Shown: in pieces, positions 36,237-48,074 of the stretch
Layout: each line of letters starts with the position of its first letter
How positions within the stretch are numbered: position 1 is the first letter of the stretch
Assembly: GCA_900074885.1 (NCBI GenBank)
Contig: FJUW01000071.1
Location: 62,001 to 126,000 of the forward strand
DNA: 64,000 bases
Reading direction: 5' to 3'
Source of the DNA: Rhynchosporium graminicola
Taxonomy: Eukaryota; Ascomycota; Leotiomycetes; Helotiales; Ploettnerulaceae
Notes under the pieces: model-generated
What the model was told of the DNA's origin: nothing
Databases searched by the model: none
What the model saw: only the letters and a program-made list of their open reading frames with translations
Program-made: the position numbers and the translations under genes

Positions 36237-37232
36237 AAGCTCCACACACACACATGTACGGAAAGGTAGTGCCTAGAACGACTTGTGGAGAGCTCTACAG
36301 CAAGATGTACTTAATACATTACTTGTAGGCTTACTCATGGCCTGTAGCACGCAGATCGAAGGGCCTAGAGTAATCACGGAGAGCCACAGTGGAGTAGGAA
36401 ACGGTCCGTAAACACGGCTGAAGTGCAAGTATTGCAGTGTAGGTGGTTCGAAGTACAGTGACGCTATTCGTCCTTATGCAGTTCATTACTAGTCTATTAC
36501 ATGCTCCTTGAGCCACTAGGTAGGTACGTCAAGTACTTTTCTCGAATCCAATCAATTACAGTACTGCTCCAGCCTACAGCTAGAGACCATCCCGCGCTAC
36601 TACTGATTGATTGATGAAGTACCCGGTACATCCTGCTCCTCTGTCGGCGACGGAAACCGCATGTCGCATGTCAAAACTGTCAAGTCAATCAAATCATCTA
36701 CCTGTCTCCCTCCTAAAGCCGATAACGAGGTCAGGACTTCATTTGCGCGCCTACTACCATCACTCCGTCCCTTTTTGTGCACCGCTTAAGCATCTCACCC
36801 TGCCCGCCCAGAAAACTCTAGCAAAGCCTGCACATCATCATACTTTGCGCATTTCGCGGCTTCATTCTGCAACGAGGGGTCTGTCTCTCAATCGCATATT
36901 GCGACACAAAAACATCCTTTGCTCGGGTATCGTCGCCCGCTGCCTGCATCTCATTTGTGCTCTCGACCAACGATCAAGCTCCCCTCCTGTCATCCTGCCT
37001 GCGAGTACGGCGAGCTTGTTACTGTCGCAAATCGGGATTCCCCAAGTCGTTATCTGCACCTTAGCAAGAAGAATAACCTTTGGATCCGGGACAAGTCGAG
37101 CATTACTCACTCTACACTACTCACGCCTGATTTCCAGACAAGTCCAAATACCACTGCACTCTGGTATTCAACTGCCATTTCAGGATCGTATAGTGGAGGG
37201 TCTGTTCCGTCGGGGCAGCTGTCGCTCCAAGA
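36237..37232 (+). promoter_or_regulatory. areA upstream region and leader
   Basis: About 1 kb before the areA ATG. It contains a frame with an ATG at 36614 that stays open to 37255 and overlaps the areA start by 23 bp in another frame. Two HGATAR-type sites are visible: CGATAA at 36720-36725 (+) and AGATAA at 37050-37055 (-). In other fungi areA is autoregulated through such sites, so they are candidates only; the motif is short and common. Confidence 0.35.
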
Positions 37233-40200
37233 ATGTCTGGCGCGGCACAATATGAGGAGCGTGGGGGACTATTGCAGCGTGCCCACCCACCTCCATCTTC
37301 TGATGCAATAATGATGGCAAACTTCAGGAGCAACGTCAATGGAGATACTCAATCACATCCCATATCATCTACAGCAACATCGATAGCAGAGCACGACTTC
37401 CGTTTCCCTCGCAGACCTGTAGGCTCATCCTCGGACGAGGCCTTTACCTCGAATACCTCCCCTTCCACCGCGAACTCCTCTGCCACTCCACAATCTGGAG
37501 TGACCTCATATAATAATACTCTAGACTCCGGCGCGAGTGAATCAGACAAGCTGGATTTCTCAGCAGGAAGTAGTGCGCGCAAGGAACTGCTGCGTGAGAG
37601 TTTTTTTCCGACGTGGAAAGATGACGCCGCCGATAGTTCGCTCGATAGCCCCGACGAGATGCAAAGGAAGGACCCTTTAGCAACTCAAATCTGGCGACTA
37701 TACAGTAAGACGAAGAAGCAATTACCTAACTCGGAGCGCATGGAGAATTTGACATGGCGTATGATGGCTATGAACTTGCGGAAACAGCGCGCTGAGGAGA
37801 CTGAAAGGTAAGCAATAAGTGAACATACCATTTTGAAGGGACATAATCTAAAACTTTATGCTAGGACTCTCAAACTCCAGGTTCCATCTCGGCCAAGTGG
37901 GATCGCACAGTTAAGGAAATGTTCGGACCAGACCTTGGATCAGCAACAGGACCTAATGAACCTCGATGATTTCATCTTTGAGGAGAATATGTCCACGCCT
38001 GCTGGGTTCGGAATGTCGCCCTCCCCGGAGATGTACAGAAAGGAGCCTGAGAAAACAAATGATAGATCGAACGTGGTAGCATCTGCTATTCCAATCAAGA
38101 TGCGGAAAGAATCAGCCCAGTTCGCAATACCTCAATCCGTTCCTGTACCACATCACAACCCTGGCCACAGTGAAGAATTTAACTACGTACAAAGACATGT
38201 CCGGAAAACGAGCATTGATGAGAGACGCGTGAGTTAATTTTCACTTGTACACATGAACTTGCTTTCGGGCAAGCGTCTGTTTGGGATATAAACTGATGAA
38301 ATCCAGCCTGCTCGGAAACGACCTGCGGATTTTTCGCCTCATGTCCCAGCTATTAACAGCATAATGATTCCTAACGAACCTAACCATGAGGAGGAACTAC
38401 ATGAGTACTCCCTTAACCAAACACATCCGCCAGGACTGAACCACCAGAACCATCAAGGCCTACCGTTCCATGTCGATACCTTCAGCATGGACCACGATCC
38501 CATCATAACTTCCGCTGGGCCTTTCCAATCGAACTTCCCATTCTCGCCAGGGCAATCACCCCTCGTGCAGAACGGACCTTTTTCCGCAATGTACAACAAT
38601 ACTTCAAATGGTGCTTCATCTCTAAATTCCAATGACTACTATTCTCCACCTGGAAGTGCTTATCCATCCGCTGTTTCGACCCCCCAGGCGATACCAGAGA
38701 ATGAACAAATGTACTTCCCTCAGCACGGCATGGATATGGGACATCATAGACCTCACGCTTTCAGCCATGGGCCCTCGAGTCTCTCGAACTCCATGGCTCC
38801 ACAATATATGTATAATGGTAGTGGTAGCTCAATGTTCACACAAGTTAGTTCGGCAGGCCCTTCGAACTCGTTCACGTCACCAACTTCGTTTGGAATGTCG
38901 CAACATATAGATCCTTCCCAAGTATTTCAACCAGAGCAACCTGCACGCTCACCCCACAATCAGATAGGTCATGAGAACATGTTTAGCTTTGGAGGAGATT
39001 CCGACAATGAGGATGATGAGGGGGCTGCATTTGCGGACAGGACGCTCATGATGCAGCACGATTTCTCTCAGTCACCTCTCGACGATCTGAACATGGAGAT
39101 GGGACCAGGAGGACTGCAATGGGACGCTACTTTGCCGGGGCAATTCAATACACAAGCGGCTCGATATCCAGGTGGCCCCCCACGAAAGCAGGTTACCATC
39201 GGAGGAACTGCCGAAATTTCCTCGCCGCTGGACTGGGATGGTTCCGGTGGCTCGCTTGGAAGAACACATGTCTCTGCGCAGTCGGTGTCTGACAACAGGG
39301 TAAGGAATGACAGGCGACAGAAGATTCCAAGGACTGCTTCGACCCCGAATACGGCTTCGCTTGGACAACGCAATGGAATATTTGAGCAGCCCATGGCGCA
39401 GTCGAACCCCAACTCTCCACCCGAAGGAATTATGTCTGGCTTCTCTTCCGCACATCCCAGCCGACCTTCGTCTCCCGGAGGTTCGAAACACGGTTCGTGG
39501 ACGAATCTTGCTGGAGCTGGAGCACCGGGCGAAAATGGTCTTCCAACATCCTGTACGAACTGCTTCACGCAAACCACGCCACTTTGGAGACGAAATCCCG
39601 AAGGCCACCCGCTATGCAACGCCTGTGGACTGTTTTTGAAGCTTCATGGGGTTGTTCGACCACTTTCTTTAAAAACGGACGTTATCAAAAAACGAAACCG
39701 CGGATCAGGAGCTACTCTCCCAGTCGGGGGCTCAAGTGGTGCGGCAACGCGTGCTTCGAAGAAGATGGGTGTCTCGTCAACGAGCGGTGCAAACAGCCGG
39801 AAAAACTCCCTCGTGCCAATCACTACCACCGTAACCGCTCCTGTAACTCAAGCAACAACACCAACCAGCGTACGAGCAAGAAGTGTCAACGAGAGCCAGA
39901 GTCCGCCGTCGGCTTCTGGATCTACAGCCAGCACACCAACTTCCTATCACGGTTCCGCGGGATCGTCTGTAGGCACAACTGGTATAAGTGGCGGGAAGGG
40001 AGTCGTCCCAATCGCGGCGGCTCCGCCCAAACCTACCCCGGGTCCCGGAGCAGCTGCGTCTAGTATGCCACGATCGAATGTAGCCATGGCTCCAAAACGC
40101 CAACGTCGACACAGCAAATCTGCCAACGCAATGGAGAACATGGATATTGATTCCCCCGAGAACTCTACAGGCTCAAACGAAGCTGCAAAATCACTCGGCA

Positions 40201-40403
40201 TGGGCATGATGAACTCTGGAAGCATGACCAATACTGGACTTGCCGGCGGGTTTGGCTTGACGAGACCTTCGGGATCTGGTATGGGCATGCCCCTTATGAA
40301 TGGAATGGGTGGACCACCACCTGGTATGGTCATGGGTCAGAATGGCGTTGGAAGCACAGGTGCTGGACCTCAGGAGTGGGAATGGCTAACTATGAGTTTG
40401 TGA
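37233..40403 (+). CDS. areA: Nitrogen regulator AreA/NIT2, GATA factor
   Basis: Three exons (37233-37807, 37865-38228, 38307-40403) encode 1,011 aa; introns are 57 and 78 bp. Residues 147-184 ([20 protein letters not shown], then [17 protein letters not shown]) are the N-terminal AreA signature (DUF1752). One GATA zinc finger, C729-x2-C732-x17-C750-x2-C753, is followed by the basic tail ([12 protein letters not shown]). The last nine residues, EWEWLTMSL, are the conserved C-terminus that in AreA/NIT2 contacts the repressor NmrA. The protein activates genes for secondary nitrogen sources when ammonium and glutamine are scarce and acts in the nucleus. Long Ser/Asn/Pro-rich linkers between the blocks are typical. 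Start chosen at MSGAAQY because the AreA family begins with MSG and no in-frame upstream ATG extends it well. Confidence 0.95.
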
Positions 40404-41805
40404 TTCTGCTCACTTGACGACGAACATAGCTCCGGGTCTCGCGACCCTCCGCATAACTTTCGTCTAAACACTATTTATACATGGCTCAATCATACGCGGT
40501 TCGCATTAGGGCTTTGGTTTTGTTTGGACATACGACTCAGCCGTCTCTTCGATCTCGTCTCGCTTCGTTCGCTTGAGTTCGGCTAAATATGCAGAGAGGG
40601 AGGGAATTTGTTCTCGCACGATCAGACGAAGAGACGGCACCACTTTTCTTCTTCGATTTTTTGGTATAGGTTCTTGGTCGTGTTGGCTGGATATTTGTGC
40701 ATTTTTTGATACCATCATTTACTTTTTGATTCGACTTGGCTCGAACTTGGTTATTTGTTGCGAGCGTGTTATTGCGACGTACATCATGATTGTGCTTGTT
40801 GATAGAATATTGTCTGTGCTGCACTACGGGATTGGTATTACACAGCCTTGATGGATTTGGGTTTTGAGCCACGAGTTCTTGGATCTGCTACGCGATATCG
40901 TCTACGGGAACTTTAACCCTCGACGGTTCCATCTCAGGGTCTGAGGGCCTCTAAGTCGATTCTGAGAGATGGAGGAAAACGAGTCACGACGAACATGAGC
41001 ATTCCGCATGACGGCCGCTGAGCTCTATGCGAAGCCTCAATCGTTGCGGCACACTGCAGCGACATTGCGATCATGGGAAGGAGTAAGAGCAACGAAGATT
41101 GCGAGGTGGCCCGGGTGTCTTATTAGTTTACTTTCTACCTATGATACCTGATAGACGAATGATTGATCGTTGTGAATGTAGCGTACACCATATAGATAAG
41201 GCAGACAGATCTATAACGGATCTAATAATATGCTACTAAAGAACTTTTTACGTGCACCTGCTCTCTTTTCTACTCCTTTTGATGTTTGTGATGATCACCA
41301 GACTTGGGCTTTCTACGTAGCTTGTTATATGTATCACGAGGTGATTGGCGAAGGAAGTGGAAACCCACATGTTGTTGTACAAGGCCTCGTATTGTGAAGC
41401 GCCGTATTATCTGGTATTCTTGCATGAGGTGACGGGTATTTAGCTTGAACCATCGGCGGGCCGGTAGGGCGTTGTACAAATTATGAAATGTTTTGAATTC
41501 AGGAGAGTTATTGGTGGATGGATGTATTTGGCTGGAACGATGGGAAAATTCAGGACTACAAGTGGGGCTGATGGAACTCAAGGAGGACATTTCTCGGGGT
41601 GACAAGCTGGGAAAGCTTGTGCTCATCTGGAAGTTATATAGAGGGTGCTTCGCGCCGCTGCTCTCGGAATTTGGGATTTTTGTCTTTGTCTCTTGGGATT
41701 CATTGCGATTCATCGCGCGTAACGACCGACTGTGTTCAAGGTGTCGGCATTCTGGTCGTTGGGCTTACGGTAGCCATATTCACGACTTGAGTTGGGAAAG
41801 AAGAG
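40404..41805. other. areA 3' region and intergenic DNA
   Basis: Probably begins with the areA 3' untranslated region. Frames at 40,506-40,872 (-) and 41,270-41,713 (-) are Lys/Arg/Ser-rich; the second contains a NALPARRW stretch but I cannot assign it. Confidence 0.4.
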
Positions 41806-42478
41806 ATGAAGGGCACGAAGCCTTTGATTTGGATCGCCTGGGTTAGCATGCTGGGAATTGTACAGGCTCAGAGCAGTGGAGGAGCTTTCTTCTGTGGTGT
41901 CAACACGAGAGGAGGATGCTGTGCGACGTTCTTCATGAACGCGTTTGATCAGTACGCTTCGGGTTTTGGGTGTTTGTGCTCCTTTGTTTTGGGTTGGGTT
42001 AGGAAGGACTCTGAGAAGAAAGGAAGCTGGTATGATGTGGCGATTTCAGGTGAATTCGCAACCGCTATCCAGCCGACGATCTCGAGTGTTGGTGAGCAGG
42101 AATGGACGTGTGTTGGTGATTTGCAAGGAGGATGTTGTAGTCCGACTGTATGTGATCCTGTCTCGTTCGGTCTCCCGATGTTCCATTTCGGACAAGGATT
42201 GCACTGCACTATGCCTAGACTTCATGTTCAATTGGCTTTTGAGAGACGTGATACCAATATATTACTGACTTATATTCAAGGGAGGAGATAGGCCACCAAG
42301 TCCATGGTTTTGCAATCCGAAACTTCATGCTGCGGATGGATCAGTCGCGGGAGCTGGCACGGATACAATTTTATCTACCTGTAGCTCGGTGACGACGGCC
42401 TCTAGTACGGAGAAGCTTACAGTTACTTCAAGTACGAAGATATCGACAAAGAAATCTACCTCGATTCGTAGGTACTAG
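41806..42478 (+). CDS. Small secreted cysteine-rich protein
   Basis: Two exons (41806-42147 and 42281-42478) with a 133-bp phase-0 intron (GTATGT donor, TTACTGAC branch, TCAAG acceptor) give about 179 aa. Residues 1-22 are a signal peptide (MKGTKPLIWIAWVSMLGIVQ, then AQ). The mature part has paired cysteines, FFCGV, RGGCCATF, GCLC, WTCVGD, QGGCCSPT, then FCNP and a Ser/Thr/Lys-rich tail. Secreted CC-containing proteins of this kind are common in plant-associated fungi and are often of unknown function; some act as effectors, but nothing here proves that. An extra intron near 41960-42005 would remove the CLC part; I left it in because its borders are weak. If the intron at 42148 is not used, the frame ends at 42291. 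Confidence 0.6.
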
Positions 42479-43923
42479 ACGATTTAGGAAGGTTATGCGA
42501 AATAGGGGGACTATTTTGAAGAGAAAACAAGCCAAGGACTGTATGGTGTCACACTGTCAGTGGCTCTGCTTTTACGTATTTAGGATCTGAGATCAGAAAC
42601 TCTTTGCTGTGAGGTATCTGAAAATACTTTATCATGATGATCTTGCGAACTGTACATGTCTGTAACCTTGATCTGAAGCTATCAAGCTACCACAGAGTTG
42701 GGAGAGAAGAGATGTGTATTTCATGTACTAATTGTAAATTCCAAGGTTTGGCTCAATTTTTTACTGACATAGTTTCTCATCGGTCTCAAGGTTACAATTT
42801 CACTACACGTCTTAACCTCTCGAACCAATATCGAGCACAAAACCTTGATAGATACTGCGATTCGAGCTTGTAACTCAAGTGCGTGGAATTCTCAAGCTAA
42901 GATCCTTCCTTTTTGTTTATCGAAGAATTGACTGGGCAGTGAAGTGATACAAATACATGACTGAGTGTACAATTACAAACAGGCATTTCTGCCTTGTGCG
43001 TAATGAATATTCTATTCGAGCCTGGATTACCACTGTGCTGAATTCTTGCACAGCTATTCATGAAATCCAGTACATAAGTAAGTAATAAGCAATCTGATAC
43101 CTGGAAACATAGACTGGTGATATATGAGACATGTCCTTGATTTGCTCTATAGCAGAGATATTTATACTCGGTTTATGGTATGGTAAGGTTTAGAAATCCG
43201 GGTTCAGCTCTTCGAGTGATCATTACTGCTTTCTTAAACACGAGGACAGAGTCCTTGGATCATATTGTATGATTTAAGATATTACAATGTAAGAGGAGAG
43301 ACGCATGATCATGTAAGTAAGTAGGTAGGTATCGTTAACTCAGGTAAGATAAATGAGGCTAGCAGTTTAGCGTTGGATTTTGACCAGTCAACTGATCCGA
43401 ATCTCTCGCTTGGAGGCATCAAGGTTTCCTGCCAAGGAGAAAAGTCGAGATCCATTGATTTCGAGTACATATTAATCATATACCAGAATATTAGCATATA
43501 GTAGTGAGTTCAACTCCCACTGATGGAGTTACGTAGCTTAAGGAGATGGTGAAGCTCCCATTTTCCAAAGCCTCCTGAAACATTATAATGGAGATTTTGC
43601 CCTATGAGCGGATGATATCACGCTAGACTGCTAGCACTACCCGTTACACACGAGTCAATACGGTAGTACCGCGGAGTTTGCTAGGTCTACACGCTATTTT
43701 AGGTCCAGGGGTTCCGAGTACGCCTGCTTAATTTTATCGACTTCCTTGATTTGCCGCTTGACGTCATTTACTGATCTTGGTCACTACCTATAAGTGTGCC
43801 AAGTACGGCCTCTCGATACTATGCGCAATAACCCCAGGTCGTCACAAGAAAGCCCTTTTCAGCCGCATTCTCAGTTCTCGTGGTTATTCCTGGTGTTGGA
43901 TTTTGACGAATCGATATCTTAGG
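42479..43923. other. Intergenic, nothing supported
   Basis: AT-rich DNA with no gene. A short GTAAGTAGGTAGG repeat lies near 43315-43330. The frame continuing the CDF gene upstream to 43777 lacks an ATG before 43924. Confidence 0.45.
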
Positions 43924-45423
43924 ATGGCGGGCAAGAGAGGGATCGGAACTCGTCACGGTCGAGATGCCAAAACCAAGCAAGGCGAATCTCATGATTTACG
44001 CCAAGATTTAGAAGCTGGGAATGGGTATTGGAATGGTAATAGAAATGGAAATGGAAATGGCTACGAGAATGCGGATGGGAATGGGGCTAAGAGGAGGCCT
44101 CCCAGGGATCGGATGTACAGGTTTCGAGACAATGGAAGCTTGGATCATGACGACCAGAGGCGGGTGGAGTTCAAGAAGAGGCTGCTAGCGGCTATCGATG
44201 AGGACAAGATGGAGAATTTCCGGAAGCCCGAGGACGAGGCAAGTCAGAAACTGATCTGCGTCGATGGAGTGTCCACTTATGATTTGTAGATCAAGAAATT
44301 CAAAAGCAAAGGTGTCCGTACCTTTTACACCACGCAAAACGACCGTCTGGACGACTGGCTAGAAGTTAACGCCATCGTTAAGGCTTTGTCCGATGATATC
44401 CTGGAGTCTTTTGATCCTCGGGATGACAATGGCGACGGTGTGGCTGAAGGTGGTGGTGGGTTACAAGACACCGGCGGTGCAATCGAGCCATTCTTGCCTG
44501 AAGATGAGCGCGAGAAACGTAGAAACGCTGCAAAGAAGGCCGCGTGGGCTATCAACATCAACGTCGTGGCGAATGTTGCTTTGCTCATTGCCAAGGGGGT
44601 CGCCGCTCTGTCCTCCAGTTCGCTGTCTCTCATTGCCAGTCTTGTGGATTCGGCCCTTGACTTGCTATGTACGGGAATTGTTTTTACGACGAGTAAGCTG
44701 GTCCAGTGGAAGATAACTAGACTGAAACGAAAGTTTCCGGTCGGAAGAAGAAGACTGGAGCCATTGGGTATTCTGGTCTTTAGTATTCTGATGGTAATCT
44801 CATTCCTCAAAATCTTGGAGGAGTCCATCGGTAAGCTCACAGCGCCCGGGCCGCACAAGGCCAGTGCTTTGCCAGCTGTGGCTATCGGAGCGCAGGTGGC
44901 GACGATTGTGGTCAAGGGTATCATTGGCATCGGCTGTTCGCGCATCAAAACATCTACGCAAGTACAAGCTTTGTACCAAGATTGTAAGACAGATGTTGTG
45001 TTCAACACGCTGTCTCTGATCTTTCCAGCTGTTGGATATGCCACAAATACATGGTGGCTTGACCCTGCTGGTGCTGGCCTCTTGTCGTTATTCATCATCT
45101 ATGACTGGGCTTCCACGTGTTTCGAAAACGTTAGTCGTCTTTCAGGTGCTGCAGTCGAGGATCGGGTGATGGAGAAATTGATGTTCCTCGCATGGCGCTT
45201 TAGTCCTCTGGTCGAAGGTTACAAGAGCATTACGGCCTACCATGCTGGCGATGGGATCTGGGTGGAGATTGATATCTTGCTGGATGAGAAGACCAGTTTG
45301 GAAGTTTGCCACGATGTGGCTGAGACTTTGCAGTATTGTGCAGAGGGCATGCCCGAGGTTGATCGCGCATTTGTCACTTGTGACTATGCCAGCCAGGGTC
45401 CGACTGGTCATGCGGATGCATGA
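43924..45423 (+). CDS. CDF metal transporter, Mn-type
   Basis: Two exons (43924-44238 and 44290-45423) encode 482 aa. A hydrophilic N-terminus with an Asn/Gly repeat (about residues 35-60) leads into the cation diffusion facilitator core: transmembrane segments from about 195, a DSALD motif (D225, D229) in TM2 and DCKTD (D336, D340) in TM5. The DxxxD pair in both helices is characteristic of the manganese branch of the family, whereas zinc CDFs use HxxxD. The C-terminal cytoplasmic domain has ITAYHAGDGIWVEIDILLDE. The likely role is moving Mn2+ from cytosol into vacuole or Golgi in exchange for protons. The intron is 51 bp and appears to use a GC donor (GCAAGT) with a TAG acceptor; it contains an in-frame TAG, so it must be spliced for full length. 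Codon 1 is the only ATG upstream of the core. Confidence 0.88.
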
Positions 45424-46155
45424 TTGTCTACGAGGAAATGATTCGTAGAAAATGTGTAAAATTGTATTTAAATGGATTTCTGCATGTCGTGCATAGCCCG
45501 TTGAGACGACCATCCCAAAACCAGTCTGTATGCGTGATGGGCTTACGGTTCTGAATACGTATTTCGTCTAGAGTTCGAATTCGTTGCAAACGATCTACGT
45601 TAATTCCTCGTGTTCTGCCTGTCCCCCATATTTGTTGACATGTCGTTGAGAACCAGTAGATTTTAAGCGACGAGTAAAATGAAGATCGGGCCAGAAAATG
45701 CAAGTAGTGCGCAGGGGATGGCGGTCGAGGCAGTGTTGGAACTTGGGCCAGGCTTCAATTTACAGGGACCTTAAAAGCGGCATTGTTCTTTAGTAGGTAG
45801 GCACGCAGATACCTTGGCAGTTCCCAGGTCAAGGAACCAACGACTAGGACCCCTAGACTACACTGCAGATTCAAGAGAAGAGGCATCTTGTCCGCTCTGC
45901 AATACACAGGCATCATATCGGCGACTTGGTGGTTGGGTGGGCGATAACTAGCGAATATCTGCGGTTGTATGTCAACTGTGTCTTTTTACTGTACGAGAAT
46001 GTCCAGCGATGATACTTGTTGATATCCACTTGCCTCTGCTCGCTTGCTTAAGCGAGCTTTTCACTTCTGGATCTTTCGTCCCTTCGAGATGCAGGATCGC
46101 CTGCATGAGTCCCAGGATATCATACCATTGCCGATGTAGAGAGCAATTTAGGCCA
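45424..46155. other. Intergenic, nothing supported
   Basis: Downstream of the CDF gene. No motif or consistent frame is seen. Confidence 0.4.
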
Positions 46156-46770
46156 TTAAAGGCCATATGTCGCTCTCAATATGGCGTCTGATGAATTCGA
46201 AAACCTCATTTTACATGTTATAGCACCAGTCTCGCGGCGATATTTCCTCCTATTCATATGGTTTAAGAGTATGCAATCCGGGAATCCACGACGTCTGAAA
46301 TAATTGAGTTTCTTTTTCCAGAATTTGGACTCCAAACACAAGCTTTTGAGATGTTTTGAGATGACGGTTGATCCGAACAGAGATATGGGGCTATTGCGTG
46401 TCGAATTCTCTTTGGTTTCTAAAGACTGGGATCAAGCCAGCTTGCCTGTGAGAGCCAATGGTATTCTGGGCTTTGGAAGTAGTCATAGATGTAGCTCACA
46501 ATCGAGCAGATGTCCAGGTTCAATCTCTCCAAGGTATTGTGCGATGGAATCCAACGTATATGCCGTCCATTCACGAGCACCTGATTTCCAAGTCTTAATT
46601 AGCATTGAGAGCTCGGTAAAATTTAGATCGCAATTGCTGAACAGTTGTTGATCTGTCCAGCAGCGATTGACGTGGATGGTTGGAGAAATGAGGTTGGCCC
46701 GACATGGTTTGAGCCACATGATAAGTTCCAGCACGACTTGCATGTCCAAGACATCAGCACGCACTTCCAC
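46156..46770 (-). pseudogene. Degraded reading frame with two in-frame TGA codons
   Basis: A single minus-strand frame of 205 codons is open except for TGA at 46483-46485 and another about 18 codons later; both positions would read naturally as Trp (HL-W-LLPKP and LA-W-SQSLE). The sequence between them is compositionally protein-like (TAYTLDSIAQYLGEIEPGHL, later KFWKKKLNYFRRRGFPD). I do not recognise the family. TGG to TGA changes could come from RIP or ordinary decay. It could equally be chance. Confidence 0.3.
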
Positions 46771-48074
46771 CCTATTAGAAGCTCAGATAGACGTTCAAGG
46801 ACGGCAAGAAATGCTTACGTCTCTAAGAGTTCCTTTTTATAGTATCGACGAATGTTCAATAGGGGAAGCGAACAGAGATACGGAACGGGCTGCTCGGTAC
46901 AGCACAATATTTCAAACAAAGCTGAAAATAAATTCGCTCGATCTGCTGCTGACACCAGAAATAAGGCATAGTACAACATAAGATCCAGAGCCAGACAGAA
47001 TCAGATGCTCAGAAGTTCAAGTGCTGTTGGTTAAGAAACGAGCAATAGGCCTAGAACGGAGAAAGAATTGAAGACCAATGGACAAGAGAAGATCACAGCT
47101 CTAGGTAATCAGAAATCCTTCCAGCGCCGCCCCAGAAATGTACCTCAAGTCGAGACTGGCGGCTACTGCACGTGAGATGCTGAACTTTGCCGCATTTGGC
47201 AAGGCAAGGATGAAGCTTCAAAATTCCCTGACGTCTCAACGTCAGTTGGCTGAACCAATTGGTCTTTGCATGGAAGACTCATGTTACCTGTTTGATCTGC
47301 TTATGTTGGCTTATAATTAGAATATTAATTCACCTGAAAACGAGAAGTCGCAGCTTTCCAATCATCCCAAGCTCAGCACTATGGACCCACAGCTGGCCCT
47401 TAGACATGGCTCTCGCGGACAGCGCGCTCGAATATAAGGGCAACGCAAGTCATCATAACTTGTGGCGCTCATGCTGCGTTGTCTCAACATATGTCCTACG
47501 ATGATAGGACGCTCTCGAGGAAATTTTAATTGATGCACCGGCATATGGTTCGTGAGCGAGCACGTTGTTGAGATGCGTTGTACTGCATGCATATCGTGGA
47601 GCACCTGACTGCCCGATACCACGTCTTGCGGTGCGGGTCCTTGGGCAGCAGAGAATTTTTTGCTGGTTGAGTGGCCCAAGAAATGATGCTGGCGATCTCA
47701 TGAATCTAATGTTCAATGATTTTCGCTGGCGGGTCCGTTCGCTTGGGGGGTCCATAGAGGGTGCATTGGTTGTGTATAAAAGTCCGCATTGGGCGGATAC
47801 TCGACGCCCGGCTATGAATTGCAGCCGGATATACTGTCGGGCCGGGCTTTCTACAAGTCTCTCCCCCACAACACCTTCACCGACACCCAGGCGCGAAATG
47901 AGGTTCTTCTCAAAGTAAGACTTCATTACCCACACTTCTTTATTCACAACGCATAAAGTTGTGTTTCTCCCAAGAGGAAATAAGAGTGTGAACAGGGTAG
48001 GTAATGCAAGCATAAGAACCCGGAGGAATTTTCTTTCCACCATCTCCTGTTCCTCCCATCACATATCAAGACGC
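46771..48074. other. Intergenic and promoter of the repeat-protein gene
   Basis: No gene is supported up to the TATA-like site at 47775. The 300 bp after that should hold the start site and leader of the gene at 48075. Confidence 0.4.
47775..47781 (+). promoter_or_regulatory. TATA-like box
   Basis: TATAAAA 294 bp upstream of the ATG at 48075, preceded by GTTGTG. It would imply a leader of about 270 bases. That leader holds a six-codon upstream frame (ATG at 47898, stop ending 47918). Confidence 0.4.

Noticed and set aside
39068..39619. Two long minus-strand frames opposite areA
   Set aside because: Shadows of the areA coding sequence; the GATA finger and AreA signatures are on the plus strand.
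43500..43530. T-loop-like GAGTTCAACTCCCAC suggesting a tRNA
   Set aside because: The preceding 75 bases do not form an acceptor stem, D arm or anticodon arm.
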